Shown: in pieces, positions 35,504-43,273 of the stretch
How the letters are laid out: every line of letters begins with the position of its first letter
Numbering within the stretch: position 1 is the stretch's first letter
NCBI RefSeq assembly: GCF_022513565.1
Contig: NZ_JAKWBE010000032.1
Location: forward strand, 1-64,000
DNA length: 64,000 nt
From: Streptomyces gilvus
GTDB taxonomy: Bacteria > Actinomycetota > Actinomycetes > Streptomycetales > Streptomycetaceae
Direction: 5' to 3'
The notes under the pieces: model-generated
The model's input: the letters and a program-made list of their open reading frames with translations, nothing else
Told to the model about the DNA's origin: nothing
The model's database searches: none
Made by a program: the position numbers and the translations under genes

Positions 35504-35779
35504 CCTTCCCCCTCGGGGAAGCCCCAGCATCGGGGCGAGGAACGAAAGGGGCTCACCACCGGCACCCCGGACCTGGGGCTGCACGAGGCGCGGGCGGGCG
35601 ACCGCTATTTGTTGTGCTCCGACGGCCTGCCCACGATCGTCCCCGACGCCCGGGTGCGCACCCTCCTGGCCGACGCGCGGACGCCCGCCGAGGCGGTCCA
35701 CGGTCTGGTGACGGAGGCCAACGCGGCGGGCGGCCCGGACAACGTCAGCTGTGTGGTGGCGGACGTGGTGACGGCGTAG
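35504..35779 (+). pseudogene. Relic of a PP2C-type Ser/Thr phosphatase
   Basis: Between the in-frame stop at 35501 and the stop at 35777-35779, one frame reads the C-terminal quarter of a PP2C phosphatase: GTPDLGLHEARAGDRYLLCS, then DGLPTIVPDARVRTLL and AAGGPDNVSCVVADVV. RYLLCSDGL and GGPDNVSCVVADV are the conserved aspartate motifs of the family (motifs 8 and 11). No start codon precedes them and the N-terminal two thirds with the first metal aspartates are gone, so no active enzyme is possible. It lies between the ATP-grasp gene and matB. Confidence 0.8.
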
Positions 35780-35863
35780 GCGACCGTACCCGGTCCGTCA
35801 CTCGTGGGTAGGGTCGATCTCCGACCGGACTCAACGCTCGCGTGCACACGGACAGGAGATCGC

Positions 35864-37309
35864 GTGTCCCCTCTCTTCCCGGCCCTGGAGAGCCCCCACG
35901 GGCAGGTCGCCCTGCGGTTCGGCGACCGGTCGTTGACGTATGCGGAGCTGGCGGGCGCGACCGGCGCCCTGGCGGCACGGCTGCCCGCCGGCAGCAGGGT
36001 CGCGGTGTGGGCCACGCCCGCGCTGGAGACCGCCGTCGCCGTGGTCGCCGCACTGCGCGCCGGGGTGGCCGCGGTGCCGCTCAACCCGAAGTCGGGCGAG
36101 AAGGAGCTCGGGCACATCCTGTCCGACAGCGCACCGGTCCTGGTCCTGGCCGCGCCCGGCGACGAACTCCCCTCGCCGGTACGCGACTTGCCGCGCCTGG
36201 ACGTCGAGGTCACCGGCTCCGGGAGCACCCTTCCCTCCCCCGCCGTCGCCGACGAGGACCCCGCCCTCGTCGTCTACACCTCCGGCACCACCGGGCCGCC
36301 CAAGGGCGCCGTCATCCCCCGCCGGGCGATCGCGCACACCCTGGACGCGCTCGCCGACGCCTGGCAGTGGACCGGCGACGACGTCCTCGTGCACGGGCTG
36401 CCGCTGTTCCATGTGCACGGCCTGGTGCTGGGCGTCCTCGGCCCGCTCCGGCGCGGCGGCTCGGTCCGCCACCTCGGCCGCTTCACCACCGAGGGCGTGG
36501 CGCACGAGCTCGACAACGGCGCCACCATGCTGTTCGGCGTACCGACGATGTACCACCGCATCGCCCAGACGCTCCCGGACGATCCGGAGTTGGGCCGGGC
36601 GCTGGGCCGGGCCCGGCTGCTCGTCTCCGGTTCCGCGGCCCTCCCCGTGCACGACCACGAGCGCATCACGGCGGCGACCGGACAGCGGGTCGTGGAGCGC
36701 TACGGCATGACGGAGACGCTGATGAACACCAGCGTCCGGGCCGACGGCGAGCCGCGCCCCGGCACCGTCGGTCTGCCGCTGCCGGGCGTGGACCTGCGGC
36801 TCGTGGAGGAGGACGGAACGCCGATCACGGCGTACGACGGCGAGAGCGTGGGCGAGATCCAGGTGCGCGGCCCGAACCTCTTCACCGGCTACCTCAACCG
36901 GCCCGACGCCACCGCCGGCGCCTTCACCGCCGACGGCTGGTTCCGCACCGGCGACATGGCGGTGCGCGACGCCGACGGCTACGTCCGGATCGTCGGCCGC
37001 AAGGCCACCGACCTGATCAAGAGCGGGGGTTACAAGATCGGGGCGGGGGAGATCGAGAACGCGCTGCTGGAACATCCGGGGGTACGGGAGGCGGCGGTGA
37101 CCGGGGAGCCGGACGCGGACCTGGGCGAGCGGATCGTGGCCTGGGTGGTCCCGGAGGACCCCCAGTCGCCCCCGTCCGACGGCGAGTTGGCGGACCATGT
37201 CGCGCGCCGCCTCGCCCCCCACAAGCGCCCCCGGGTCGTGCGCTTCCTCTCCTCCCTCCCCCGCAACGACATGGGCAAGATCATGAAGCGGGCCCTGACC
37301 CGTGACTGA
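35864..37309 (+). CDS. matB: Malonyl-CoA synthetase
   Basis: 481 residues from a GTG at 35864 with ACAGGAGAT upstream. Core motifs of the ANL superfamily are LVVYTSGTTGPPKGAVIPRR (P-loop, about residue 135), ERYGMTETLMNTS (about 280), GWFRTGDMAVRDADGYVRI (about 362) and the catalytic lysine in NDMGKIMKRALTRD at the C-terminus. The sequence follows from memory very closely the S. coelicolor MatB, including GATMLFGVPTMYHRIAQTLP. It makes malonyl-CoA (and tolerates methylmalonate) from free acid, CoA and ATP, feeding fatty acid and polyketide synthesis. A TAGGGT at 35806-35811 may be its -10 element. The carboxyltransferase gene overlaps its end by 8 bp. Confidence 0.95.
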   Translation: MSPLFPALESPHGQVALRFGDRSLTYAELAGATGALAARLPAGSRVAVWATPALETAVAVVAALRAGVAAVPLNPKSGEKELGHILSDSAPVLVLAAPGDELPSPVRDLPRLDVEVTGSGSTLPSPAVADEDPALVVYTSGTTGPPKGAVIPRRAIAHTLDALADAWQWTGDDVLVHGLPLFHVHGLVLGVLGPLRRGGSVRHLGRFTTEGVAHELDNGATMLFGVPTMYHRIAQTLPDDPELGRALGRARLLVSGSAALPVHDHERITAATGQRVVERYGMTETLMNTSVRADGEPRPGTVGLPLPGVDLRLVEEDGTPITAYDGESVGEIQVRGPNLFTGYLNRPDATAGAFTADGWFRTGDMAVRDADGYVRIVGRKATDLIKSGGYKIGAGEIENALLEHPGVREAAVTGEPDADLGERIVAWVVPEDPQSPPSDGELADHVARRLAPHKRPRVVRFLSSLPRNDMGKIMKRALTRD

Positions 37310-38711
37310 CACCGAACGCCTCTCGGCCCGAGAGGTCCTCGCACTCGTCACGGACCCCGCCACCTTCACCGAACTCCCCTCCCCCATACGGGAGTCACAG
37401 GAGTCGGCCCCCGACGGCCCCCTCACCTGGCAGGGTTACGACGCCTCGCGCGCCCGCGCCGTCGAGCGCACCGGCGAGTCGGAGTCCGTGGTCTGCGGCA
37501 CCGCGAGCGTTCTGGGCACCCGGGCCGTGCTGATCGCCTTCGAGTTCGGCTTCCTCGGCGGCTCGCTGGGCGAACGCACCGGCGACCGGCTGGAGGCGGC
37601 GTACGGCCACGCCCGCGAACAGGGGCTGCCGGTCGTCCCGCTGGTCGCCACCGGCGGCAGCCGTATGCAGGAGGGCATGCTCGCCCTGACCCAACTCCAG
37701 CGCGTGGCACGGCAGTCGGCGCTCACCCGCGAGGCCGGTCTCCCCCAGATCGCCGTCCTGCGCGACCCGACGACGGGCGGCGGCTGGGCCACCCTGGGCG
37801 CCGGCGCCGACATCGTCCTCGCCCTGCCCCGTGCCCAGGTCGGCTTCGCCGGCTCCCGGGTGCGCCCACCCGACGCGGACCCGTCGGCGTACACGGCGGA
37901 GGCCCAGGTCGCGAACGGCGCGGCGGACGCGGTCGTACCGGCTACGGACCTGCGCGAAACACTGGGCCTGTGGCTGCGGTTGCTGACGGACGGCGGGAAG
38001 CGGCGGGGCACGGGCGGTGACACACCGGACGCCCGGTCCGGCACCGAGCCCGCCCCCGTGCCCCACGCCCTGGGCGCCGGTGACCTCCCGCGCACCGGCT
38101 GGGAGGCCGTGCAACGGGCTCGTTCGCCTCGACGCCCGCGCGCCGAGGCCTACTTGGACGCCTACTTCACCCGTCGCCTCGCGCTCAGCGGTGACCGGTG
38201 CGGTGGCACCGATGCCGGGATGCTCTGCGGGTTCGGTGAGCGGGACGGCCGTACCGTCGCCTTCGCCGCACAGGCCGGCACCGCGACCCGGCCCGCCGGC
38301 TACCGCACCGCCGCCCGGCTGATCCGACTCGCGGACCGGCTCGGGATCCCCGTCCTGACCCTGGTGGACACCCCGGGCGCCGCGAACGACGCGGAGGCCG
38401 AGCGGCGGGGCGCGGGGGCGGCGATCGCGGAGCTGTTCGGCGCGGTGGCCGCCGCCCGCACCCCGATCACGACCCTGGTCATCGGCGAGGGCGGCTCCGG
38501 CGGCGCGCTGGCCCTGGCGGCGCCCGGCACCACGTACGCCACCCCGGACAGCTACTTCTCCGTCATCGCACCGGAACTCGCGGCCGCGATCCTGAAACGC
38601 CCCCCGGAACAGGCGGAACCGACCGCCGACCAACTCCGCATCCGGCCCCAGGACCTGGTGGACCTGGGTGTCATCCGCGGTATCGCGGGGCCGCCGCCGA
38701 ACCGGTCATAG
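37302..38711 (+). CDS. Acyl-CoA carboxyltransferase (fused alpha/beta-type)
   Basis: 469 residues from a GTG at 37302, overlapping matB by 8 bp. Both halves of a carboxyltransferase are in one chain: the AccD-like half with SVVCGTASVLGTRAVLIAFE, VATGGSRMQEGMLALTQL (about residue 115) and AGADIVLALPRAQVGFAG, and the AccA-like half with LTLVDTPGAANDAEAERRGA (about 350) and IGEGGSGGALALAAPG (about 395), the oxyanion-forming glycines. About 470 residues is short of a normal PccB, and the AccD zinc finger is absent. It presumably transfers carboxyl from biotin to acetyl-CoA, making the same malonyl-CoA as MatB by another route; the biotin carrier subunit is elsewhere. Confidence 0.87.
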   Translation: MTDTERLSAREVLALVTDPATFTELPSPIRESQESAPDGPLTWQGYDASRARAVERTGESESVVCGTASVLGTRAVLIAFEFGFLGGSLGERTGDRLEAAYGHAREQGLPVVPLVATGGSRMQEGMLALTQLQRVARQSALTREAGLPQIAVLRDPTTGGGWATLGAGADIVLALPRAQVGFAGSRVRPPDADPSAYTAEAQVANGAADAVVPATDLRETLGLWLRLLTDGGKRRGTGGDTPDARSGTEPAPVPHALGAGDLPRTGWEAVQRARSPRRPRAEAYLDAYFTRRLALSGDRCGGTDAGMLCGFGERDGRTVAFAAQAGTATRPAGYRTAARLIRLADRLGIPVLTLVDTPGAANDAEAERRGAGAAIAELFGAVAAARTPITTLVIGEGGSGGALALAAPGTTYATPDSYFSVIAPELAAAILKRPPEQAEPTADQLRIRPQDLVDLGVIRGIAGPPPNRS

Positions 38712-38801
38712 GCCATATGCCGTAAGCCCCCCATTCAGCCGCACCCCACCCGGCCCCCTCCAAGCGGCGCCCCCGACCCCGCCCCCGCACGATTCCAGTG
38801 A

Positions 38802-38821
38802 GGCCCGCCGCTCGGCGGGCC
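38802..38821 (+). terminator. Hairpin between the carboxyltransferase and mbl genes
   Basis: GGCCCGCC and GGCGGGCC form a perfect 8-bp stem with a GCTC loop, 90 bases after the carboxyltransferase stop and 60 bases before the mbl start. It may end the matB transcript or act in the mbl leader. Confidence 0.5.
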
Positions 38822-38882
38822 GAGGAACGAGGTCCGCCCACCCCGGCGGTCCCCACGGTCTGCGCTCTCGGGAGGACCCGCC

Positions 38883-39920
38883 ATGACCGCCAGTCTGGAG
38901 CAGCTGCGCCGCTGCCATTTCGCCGTCGACCTGGGGGCGGCCCGGACCCGCGTCTATGTGAAGGGCGCCGGACTCGTCGTCGACCAGCCCTCCGCCGCCG
39001 CCGTGAACACCAGGACCGGCGCCCTGATCGCCGTGGGCGAGTTCGCGGAGAGGATGACGGGCCGCACCCCGCACTACATCCGCGTCGTCCGCCCCGTCTC
39101 CGGCGGTACCGTCGTCGACATCGAGATGGCGCAGCGCATGCTCCGGCACCTGCTCGGCGACAAGATCCGCCGCACCCTGCGCCGCAAGCCCTTCCTGCGC
39201 GCGGCGGCCTGCACCCCGCACGACGCCGATCCGCTCGCCCAGCGGGCCGCCATCGAGACGCTCGTGGGGCTCGGCGCCCGGCGCGTGGAACTGGTGGACA
39301 CCCTCATCGCCGCCGCCGTGGGCTGCGGGCTGCCCGTGGAGCGCCCGGAAGCCACCATGATCATGATGTGCGGGGCCGCGGCCACCCAGGTGGCCGTGCT
39401 GTCACTGGGATCCATCGTGACCGCCGAGCGCATCCCCGTGGGCGGTGAGGCCGTGGACCACGCCATCGTCCAACACCTGCGCCACGAACACGAGTTGATG
39501 CTGCCCAGCCAGTCGGTACGGCCCCTGCAGCTCGCCCTCGCCGGCAACGGCCTCACCCTTCAGGGGCCCGCCTCCACCGAGATCCACGGACGGGACGTCG
39601 CCACCGGCCTCGCCCGTTCCGTGCGGGTCGACACCGCCGCCGTGCGGGACGCCATCGAGACGCCCCTGACCGCGGTGCTCGACGGCATCGGACGCGTCCT
39701 GCGCGACTGCCCGCCCGACCTGGTGGCCGACCTCGCCGACCGCGGGATCACGATGGTGGGCGGCTCGGCCCTGCTCCCCGGCCTCGACCAGATGCTCCGC
39801 GCGGCCACCGGCATGCCCGTGCACATCGCCGAAGAGCCGGGCGTGTGCGCCGTACAGGGCCTGGGGTACATGCTGGAGGGCAAGATCGAGCCGCTGGTCC
39901 TCGACCCGCTGGCCCCCTGA
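38883..39920 (+). CDS. mbl: Mbl-type MreB/actin homologue
   Basis: 345 residues; TCGGGAGGAC precedes the ATG. The actin fold is recognisable from FAVDLGAARTRVYVKGAGLV (phosphate 1), MRLGxx-like VVRPVSGGTVVDIEMAQRML, MMCGAAATQVAVLSLGSIV (phosphate 2) and GITMVGGSALLPGLDQML (adenosine motif, about residue 292). Subdomain sequences are more diverged than in MreB, as expected for Streptomyces Mbl (SCO2451, from memory), which works with MreB in building the spore wall rather than in hyphal tip growth. There is no mreC/mreD next to it, in keeping with that assignment. Confidence 0.88.
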   Translation: MTASLEQLRRCHFAVDLGAARTRVYVKGAGLVVDQPSAAAVNTRTGALIAVGEFAERMTGRTPHYIRVVRPVSGGTVVDIEMAQRMLRHLLGDKIRRTLRRKPFLRAAACTPHDADPLAQRAAIETLVGLGARRVELVDTLIAAAVGCGLPVERPEATMIMMCGAAATQVAVLSLGSIVTAERIPVGGEAVDHAIVQHLRHEHELMLPSQSVRPLQLALAGNGLTLQGPASTEIHGRDVATGLARSVRVDTAAVRDAIETPLTAVLDGIGRVLRDCPPDLVADLADRGITMVGGSALLPGLDQMLRAATGMPVHIAEEPGVCAVQGLGYMLEGKIEPLVLDPLAP

Positions 39921-40051
39921 GCCTCGAGGACACGGGGCGACGACGGGCCACCAGGGCCCGGAGGTCACGGATATGAGCCGGTGCGCCCCGTGCGCGCCAT
40001 GTCGCCCTGGGTTAGGGTGGATTCACCGATGGTGACGGGAGGGGACGCTCC

Positions 40052-40588
40052 GTGACAGTCCATACCACTCAGTTCCTCGACGCGGCGGCAGCGGCCCCCC
40101 GCCTCAGCGTCATCCGCATCGGCGTGACCGGACACCGCTCGATCCCGCTGTCCGTCCTGCCGTACGTCCGGTCCGCCCTGCGGCGCGAATTCAGCCGCGA
40201 GGGCGTCGAGTTGGAGGCCATCAGCAGTCTGGCGGCCGGCGCCGACCAGCTGTTCGCGGACATCGCGCTGGCCCACGGCGTCCCGGTGACGGCCGTGATA
40301 CCGGGCATGGACTACGAGGCCCATCTGGGCGACGCCGAGACCCGCGACACCTACCGCAGGCTCCTGGGCTCCTGCGCGACCCGCGTCGACCTGCCCCTCC
40401 AACCGACGCACGAGGAGGCGTACTTCGCGGCGGGCCGCTGGATCGTGGACCACTCAGACCGGCTGATCGCCGTCTGGGACGGCCGCCCGGCCCGCGGCCC
40501 GGGCGGCACGGGCGACATCGTGGCGTACGCACGGCGCACCCGGGTGCCGGTGACGGTGCTGTGGCGGGACGGCGTGCACCGCGACTGA
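40052..40588 (+). CDS. SLOG-domain nucleotide-sensor protein
   Basis: 178 residues from a GTG at 40052 with GGGAGGGGAC upstream; a TAGGGT (40013-40018) is a possible -10. The SLOG (DprA/LOG-like Rossmann) signature is complete: VIRIGVTGHRSIP (residue 20), AISSLAAGADQLFADIALA (about 57), VDHSDRLIAVWDGRPA (about 132) and the ligand-binding GPGGTGDIVAYARR (about 150). No effector domain is attached. SLOG domains bind nucleotides or their derivatives and are frequent in predicted conflict systems. The next gene, tail-to-tail and 57 bp away, encodes a SLATT-like membrane protein, the effector class most often found with SLOG. Confidence 0.75.
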   Translation: MTVHTTQFLDAAAAAPRLSVIRIGVTGHRSIPLSVLPYVRSALRREFSREGVELEAISSLAAGADQLFADIALAHGVPVTAVIPGMDYEAHLGDAETRDTYRRLLGSCATRVDLPLQPTHEEAYFAAGRWIVDHSDRLIAVWDGRPARGPGGTGDIVAYARRTRVPVTVLWRDGVHRD

Positions 40589-40645
40589 CACGCACCGGCC
40601 GCCCACTGCCCCCCTCACTCGCACCAGCCGCCGACTGACACCGCG

Positions 40646-41563
40646 TCAACTGCCAAAGCGCACCAGCCACTCCGTGTGCGCCGGTGACATCAGACGCTCC
40701 GCCTCCCCCACCGCGTCGGCCCATCCCGCCTCCGTCACGGTCGTCGACATCGCGATCCGGGCCGTCTCCAGGTCCTGTTCGATGAGGGAGTGGGCGTGGG
40801 TCAGCGGTCCGTGCCGCCGTACCTCCTGCCAGGCGACGCCCGCCGCGGCGGCCGCGCTCAGCAGGCCCGCGAGGTCCGCGCCGGCGAGCAGGCCGACGGT
40901 CCGCAGCATCGCGGCGGTCAGCGCCAGCAGGGTCAGGACCGCGGTGACGGCCGACCAGCGGGCGGCTGCGCGGTGCGCCCGCGAGGCCCGGTTCTTGTAC
41001 CAGACGGTCTGCTCCAGGAGCCGGTCGCGCAGATAGATGTCCCGGCGCGCGGCGAACGACTTGGCCCGTACGGCCCGCATCTGCGGCGTGATCTGCCCCT
41101 CGCCCCGCTCCCACGGCCCGCCCCGGGAGTCCTCCCAGCCGCAACTGCGCAACTCCCGCAGCCGCTCCTCCAGCCGCGCCGCGAACAGGCCGTCCGGGTC
41201 GGCGACCCGGGAGTGGAACGGGCCGCCGTGCACCATGTACTGCCAGGCCAGCGACTTCAGCAGTTCGGCGGCCGCCCGGTGCGCCTGCCAGCGGGCCCGG
41301 GAGCGGCGGCGCGAGGTGCGCAGCCCGAGGACGATCGTCAGCGCGTACAGCACGGCGGCGAACACCGTCCACACATGCCCGGAGACCCGCTCGGTCAGCA
41401 CGGCGGCGGTGGTGGCCAGGAGGAGCACGAGGAGGTGGGTGCGGACGGCCTTGAAGGACTCGCTCTGATGCCGCAGCGCCCACTGGTCACTCACCCGGAA
41501 CAGCGGTGGCAGGTCCTCGGCGCCCAGTGTCGTGCTCGGTACCGGCGATGTCGCGGCTCCCAT
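40646..41563 (-). CDS. SLATT-like (DUF4231-like) membrane protein
   Basis: 305 residues, start ATG 41563 after AGGGGGGC. Two pairs of membrane helices (THLLVLLLATTAAVLTE and WTVFAAVLYALTIVLGL near residues 45-85; AVTAVLTLLALTAAML and LAGLLSAAAAAGVAWQEV near 205-250) flank a cytoplasmic helical region with RDIYLRDRLLEQTVWYKNRASRAHRAA (about 170-197). That last element and the helix pair after it are typical of DUF4231/SLATT proteins, proposed by comparative genomics as pore-forming effectors in nucleotide-controlled conflict systems. The convergent neighbour is a SLOG protein. Cellular function is not established. Confidence 0.7.
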   Translation of the reverse strand: MGAATSPVPSTTLGAEDLPPLFRVSDQWALRHQSESFKAVRTHLLVLLLATTAAVLTERVSGHVWTVFAAVLYALTIVLGLRTSRRRSRARWQAHRAAAELLKSLAWQYMVHGGPFHSRVADPDGLFAARLEERLRELRSCGWEDSRGGPWERGEGQITPQMRAVRAKSFAARRDIYLRDRLLEQTVWYKNRASRAHRAAARWSAVTAVLTLLALTAAMLRTVGLLAGADLAGLLSAAAAAGVAWQEVRRHGPLTHAHSLIEQDLETARIAMSTTVTEAGWADAVGEAERLMSPAHTEWLVRFGS

Positions 41564-41678
41564 GAAGCCCCCCTGAGTCCACTGCGCGCCCCCGAGTCTC
41601 CGCGCGCCCCCGGCTTCCAGCGTAAAAAGTGAACGCGTGGGGAAGCCAGTCCCGCGCGAGCGAGGTTCGCGGCGGCCG

Positions 41679-42620
41679 TCAGCGGACGAACCAACAGCGC
41701 ACCGTGGTCCCCTCGTCGCCGCTGTGCAGCCGCACCAGGTCGGCGACCAGGTTGACCAACAGCAGGCCGCGGCCGCCGCGTTGGTCGCGGGAGGCGGGGC
41801 GGCGGCCGGCCAGGGGGTCGACGAGGCGGCCCCTGTCCCGTACCTCGCACACCACCGAGTCGTCCTCGGCCCACACCCGCAGCGAGCCCGAACCGCCGCC
41901 GTGCACCACGCTGTTGGTGGCCAGTTCGGCGGCGACCAGGGCCAGGTCCTCGAGCCGCGCGGACGGCAGGCCCAGCCGGGCGGCCTCGGCCACGGCCAGG
42001 TGGCGCACCTCGCTGAGGGAGGCGGCCTCGAAGGCGAACACCGGGGCGTCCGGGACCGGCGGCAGGGGTTCGTTGTAGCGGGCGACGATCTCGGCGGGGG
42101 CGTACGCGCTGCTGTCCTCCGTCACCCCGGACGCGCCGCGCACGAGGGTGGGGTGGGTGGCGTAGGCGTCGGCGATGACCTCGGGGGCCAGCCGCCGGGT
42201 GTCGTACGGGCACAGGATGGTCGCCGTACGGCCCTGGAACGCGGCGTTGATCAGCGCCTCGTGCTGGACACAGGCGGGGTACTCGGTGGCGCTGCGGCCG
42301 GCCCAGATGGGCTCGCCGATGATGTGGACGCGGGTGCCGGACGGCTGGGCGTCGGAGAAGGCCCGCAGCACGCCGGGGATGATCCGGCCGGGGTTGCGGC
42401 CGGCCTCCCGCATGTCCAGGAACCGTACGGCGTCGGCGTCGGCCCCGAGGCCGTCGCGGATCAGCCGGAGGTTCTCGGTCGGCACGGCGACAGCGACCGG
42501 TTCACCGGCCTTGAGGGCCGCCCGCACGAAGGGGACGGTGCCCTGCAGGTACTCCCGCTCGTCGGCGTAGAAGAGCGCGGGGTGGACGAAGGGGTCGTGG
42601 GGCTCGGTCGTGACGGTCAT
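41679..42620 (-). CDS. MEDS-domain anti-sigma regulatory kinase (RsbW-like)
   Basis: 313 residues; the start at 42620 overlaps the STAS gene stop (ATGA). The N-terminal MEDS (DcmR sensory) domain spans about residues 8-170: PALFYADEREYLQGTVPFVR, PVAVAVPTENLRLIRDGLG, RFLDMREAGRNPGRIIPGVL and RVHIIGEPIWAGRSATEYPA. The C-terminal HATPase domain has LALVAAELATNSVVHGG (N-box, about 225) and RDQRGGRGLLLVNLVADLV (about 283), as in SpoIIAB/RsbW-type kinases. It probably phosphorylates an anti-sigma-factor antagonist and holds a sigma factor. The partner STAS protein is co-translated. Confidence 0.88.
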   Translation of the reverse strand: MTVTTEPHDPFVHPALFYADEREYLQGTVPFVRAALKAGEPVAVAVPTENLRLIRDGLGADADAVRFLDMREAGRNPGRIIPGVLRAFSDAQPSGTRVHIIGEPIWAGRSATEYPACVQHEALINAAFQGRTATILCPYDTRRLAPEVIADAYATHPTLVRGASGVTEDSSAYAPAEIVARYNEPLPPVPDAPVFAFEAASLSEVRHLAVAEAARLGLPSARLEDLALVAAELATNSVVHGGGSGSLRVWAEDDSVVCEVRDRGRLVDPLAGRRPASRDQRGGRGLLLVNLVADLVRLHSGDEGTTVRCWFVR

Positions 42621-42970
42621 GGCGTGTGCACCTCGATCGCCGGCAGCCCGGGCCAGAACATGTCCAGCAGGCGGCGCAGGGTGGGTGGCGGTTGCTGCAG
42701 CACGATCCTCCTGCCCTCCTCGAGGGTCTGCGCGGCGGCCGCCAGCGCGCCCGCTCCCGCTACGTCGACGAAGGTCACGGCCGACAGCTCCAGCCGGTAC
42801 ACCCGCCCACCCTCGCGCACGGCCCGCTCCAGGGCCCTCTCCCAGTCTGCGCGCGTAGCCAGGCCCACCTCGCCCGCCACGCGCAGCCCATGACACTCCG
42901 GCAGCGGGGACACCGTCAGCCACGGCGACGCACCCTCGGTCGGAAGGGGAATCTGGCTCCGGACACCCAC
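42617..42970 (-). CDS. STAS-domain protein without the phosphorylatable serine
   Basis: 117 residues from a GTG at 42970 with GGGAGAGGAG upstream. The STAS fold is clear from LRVAGEVGLATRADWERALE and LELSAVTFVDVAGAGALAAA (about residue 62). In regulated antagonists such as SpoIIAA and RsbV the target serine sits in FxDSSG; here it reads FVDVAG, so the normal phosphorylation site is absent. It may be a constitutively active antagonist or a docking partner of the MEDS-HATPase protein, with which it is co-translated. Confidence 0.82.
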   Translation of the reverse strand: MGVRSQIPLPTEGASPWLTVSPLPECHGLRVAGEVGLATRADWERALERAVREGGRVYRLELSAVTFVDVAGAGALAAAAQTLEEGRRIVLQQPPPTLRRLLDMFWPGLPAIEVHTP

Positions 42971-43029
42971 GCGGTCTCCTCTCCCACCACGGGCTTCCGC
43001 ACCCTACCCTCCATCTCCTGGATGGCGGG

Positions 43030-43055
43030 GTACCCGCGACGCGAGCGGGTCATTC
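43030..43055 (-). promoter_or_regulatory. Sigma-B-type promoter of the STAS-MEDS operon
   Basis: On the minus strand GAAT (43052-43055) and GGGTAC (43030-43035) are 16 bases apart. This meets the consensus GNNT-N14-16-GGGTA(C/T) of the Streptomyces SigB group. A start site near 43023 leaves a leader of about 53 bases. An operon for anti-sigma and antagonist proteins under its own sigma class is a common feedback design. Confidence 0.55.
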
Positions 43056-43075
43056 CCCGCCCGCTCCTGCGCTCC

Positions 43076-43125
43076 TTCCCGCCCGTCCCCCGATCATTCC
43101 GTTCCCGCCCGTCCCAGCTCATTCC
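43076..43125. repeat. Direct repeat in the gap between partner-switching genes
   Basis: TTCCCGCCCGTCCC followed by CATTCC after 5 or 4 bases occurs twice in tandem (43076-43100 and 43102-43125). The copies lie in the 303-bp gap between the divergent STAS and STAS-ANTAR genes. A GGGTAT at 43134-43139 also fits a sigma-B -10 facing the STAS-ANTAR gene, but no GNNT is correctly spaced. Confidence 0.6.
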
Positions 43126-43273
43126 CCGTCGCGGGGTATACACCGGCGCGCTACGGGCAGGCGTCCGTCAGCACCGCCGGGTCCCCGCGGATCTCCGATA
43201 CGGTCTCGCGGCCACACCCGGTGGCGATCGGTGACTCAACGTCGAGACGACTGTCGGGAGCAGCGAGGCGGAC

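Noticed and set aside
35814..35863. Upstream extension of matB to 35804
   Set aside because: The extra residues (MGRVDLRPDSTLACTRTGDR) are not family-like and the AGGAG site is placed for the GTG at 35864.
40052..40588. DprA or cytokinin-riboside hydrolase (LOG) enzyme
   Set aside because: The Rossmann pattern is shared, but the LOG PGGxGTxxE motif is absent (GPGGTGDIV instead), and the DprA companion domains are missing; a SLOG sensor fits better.
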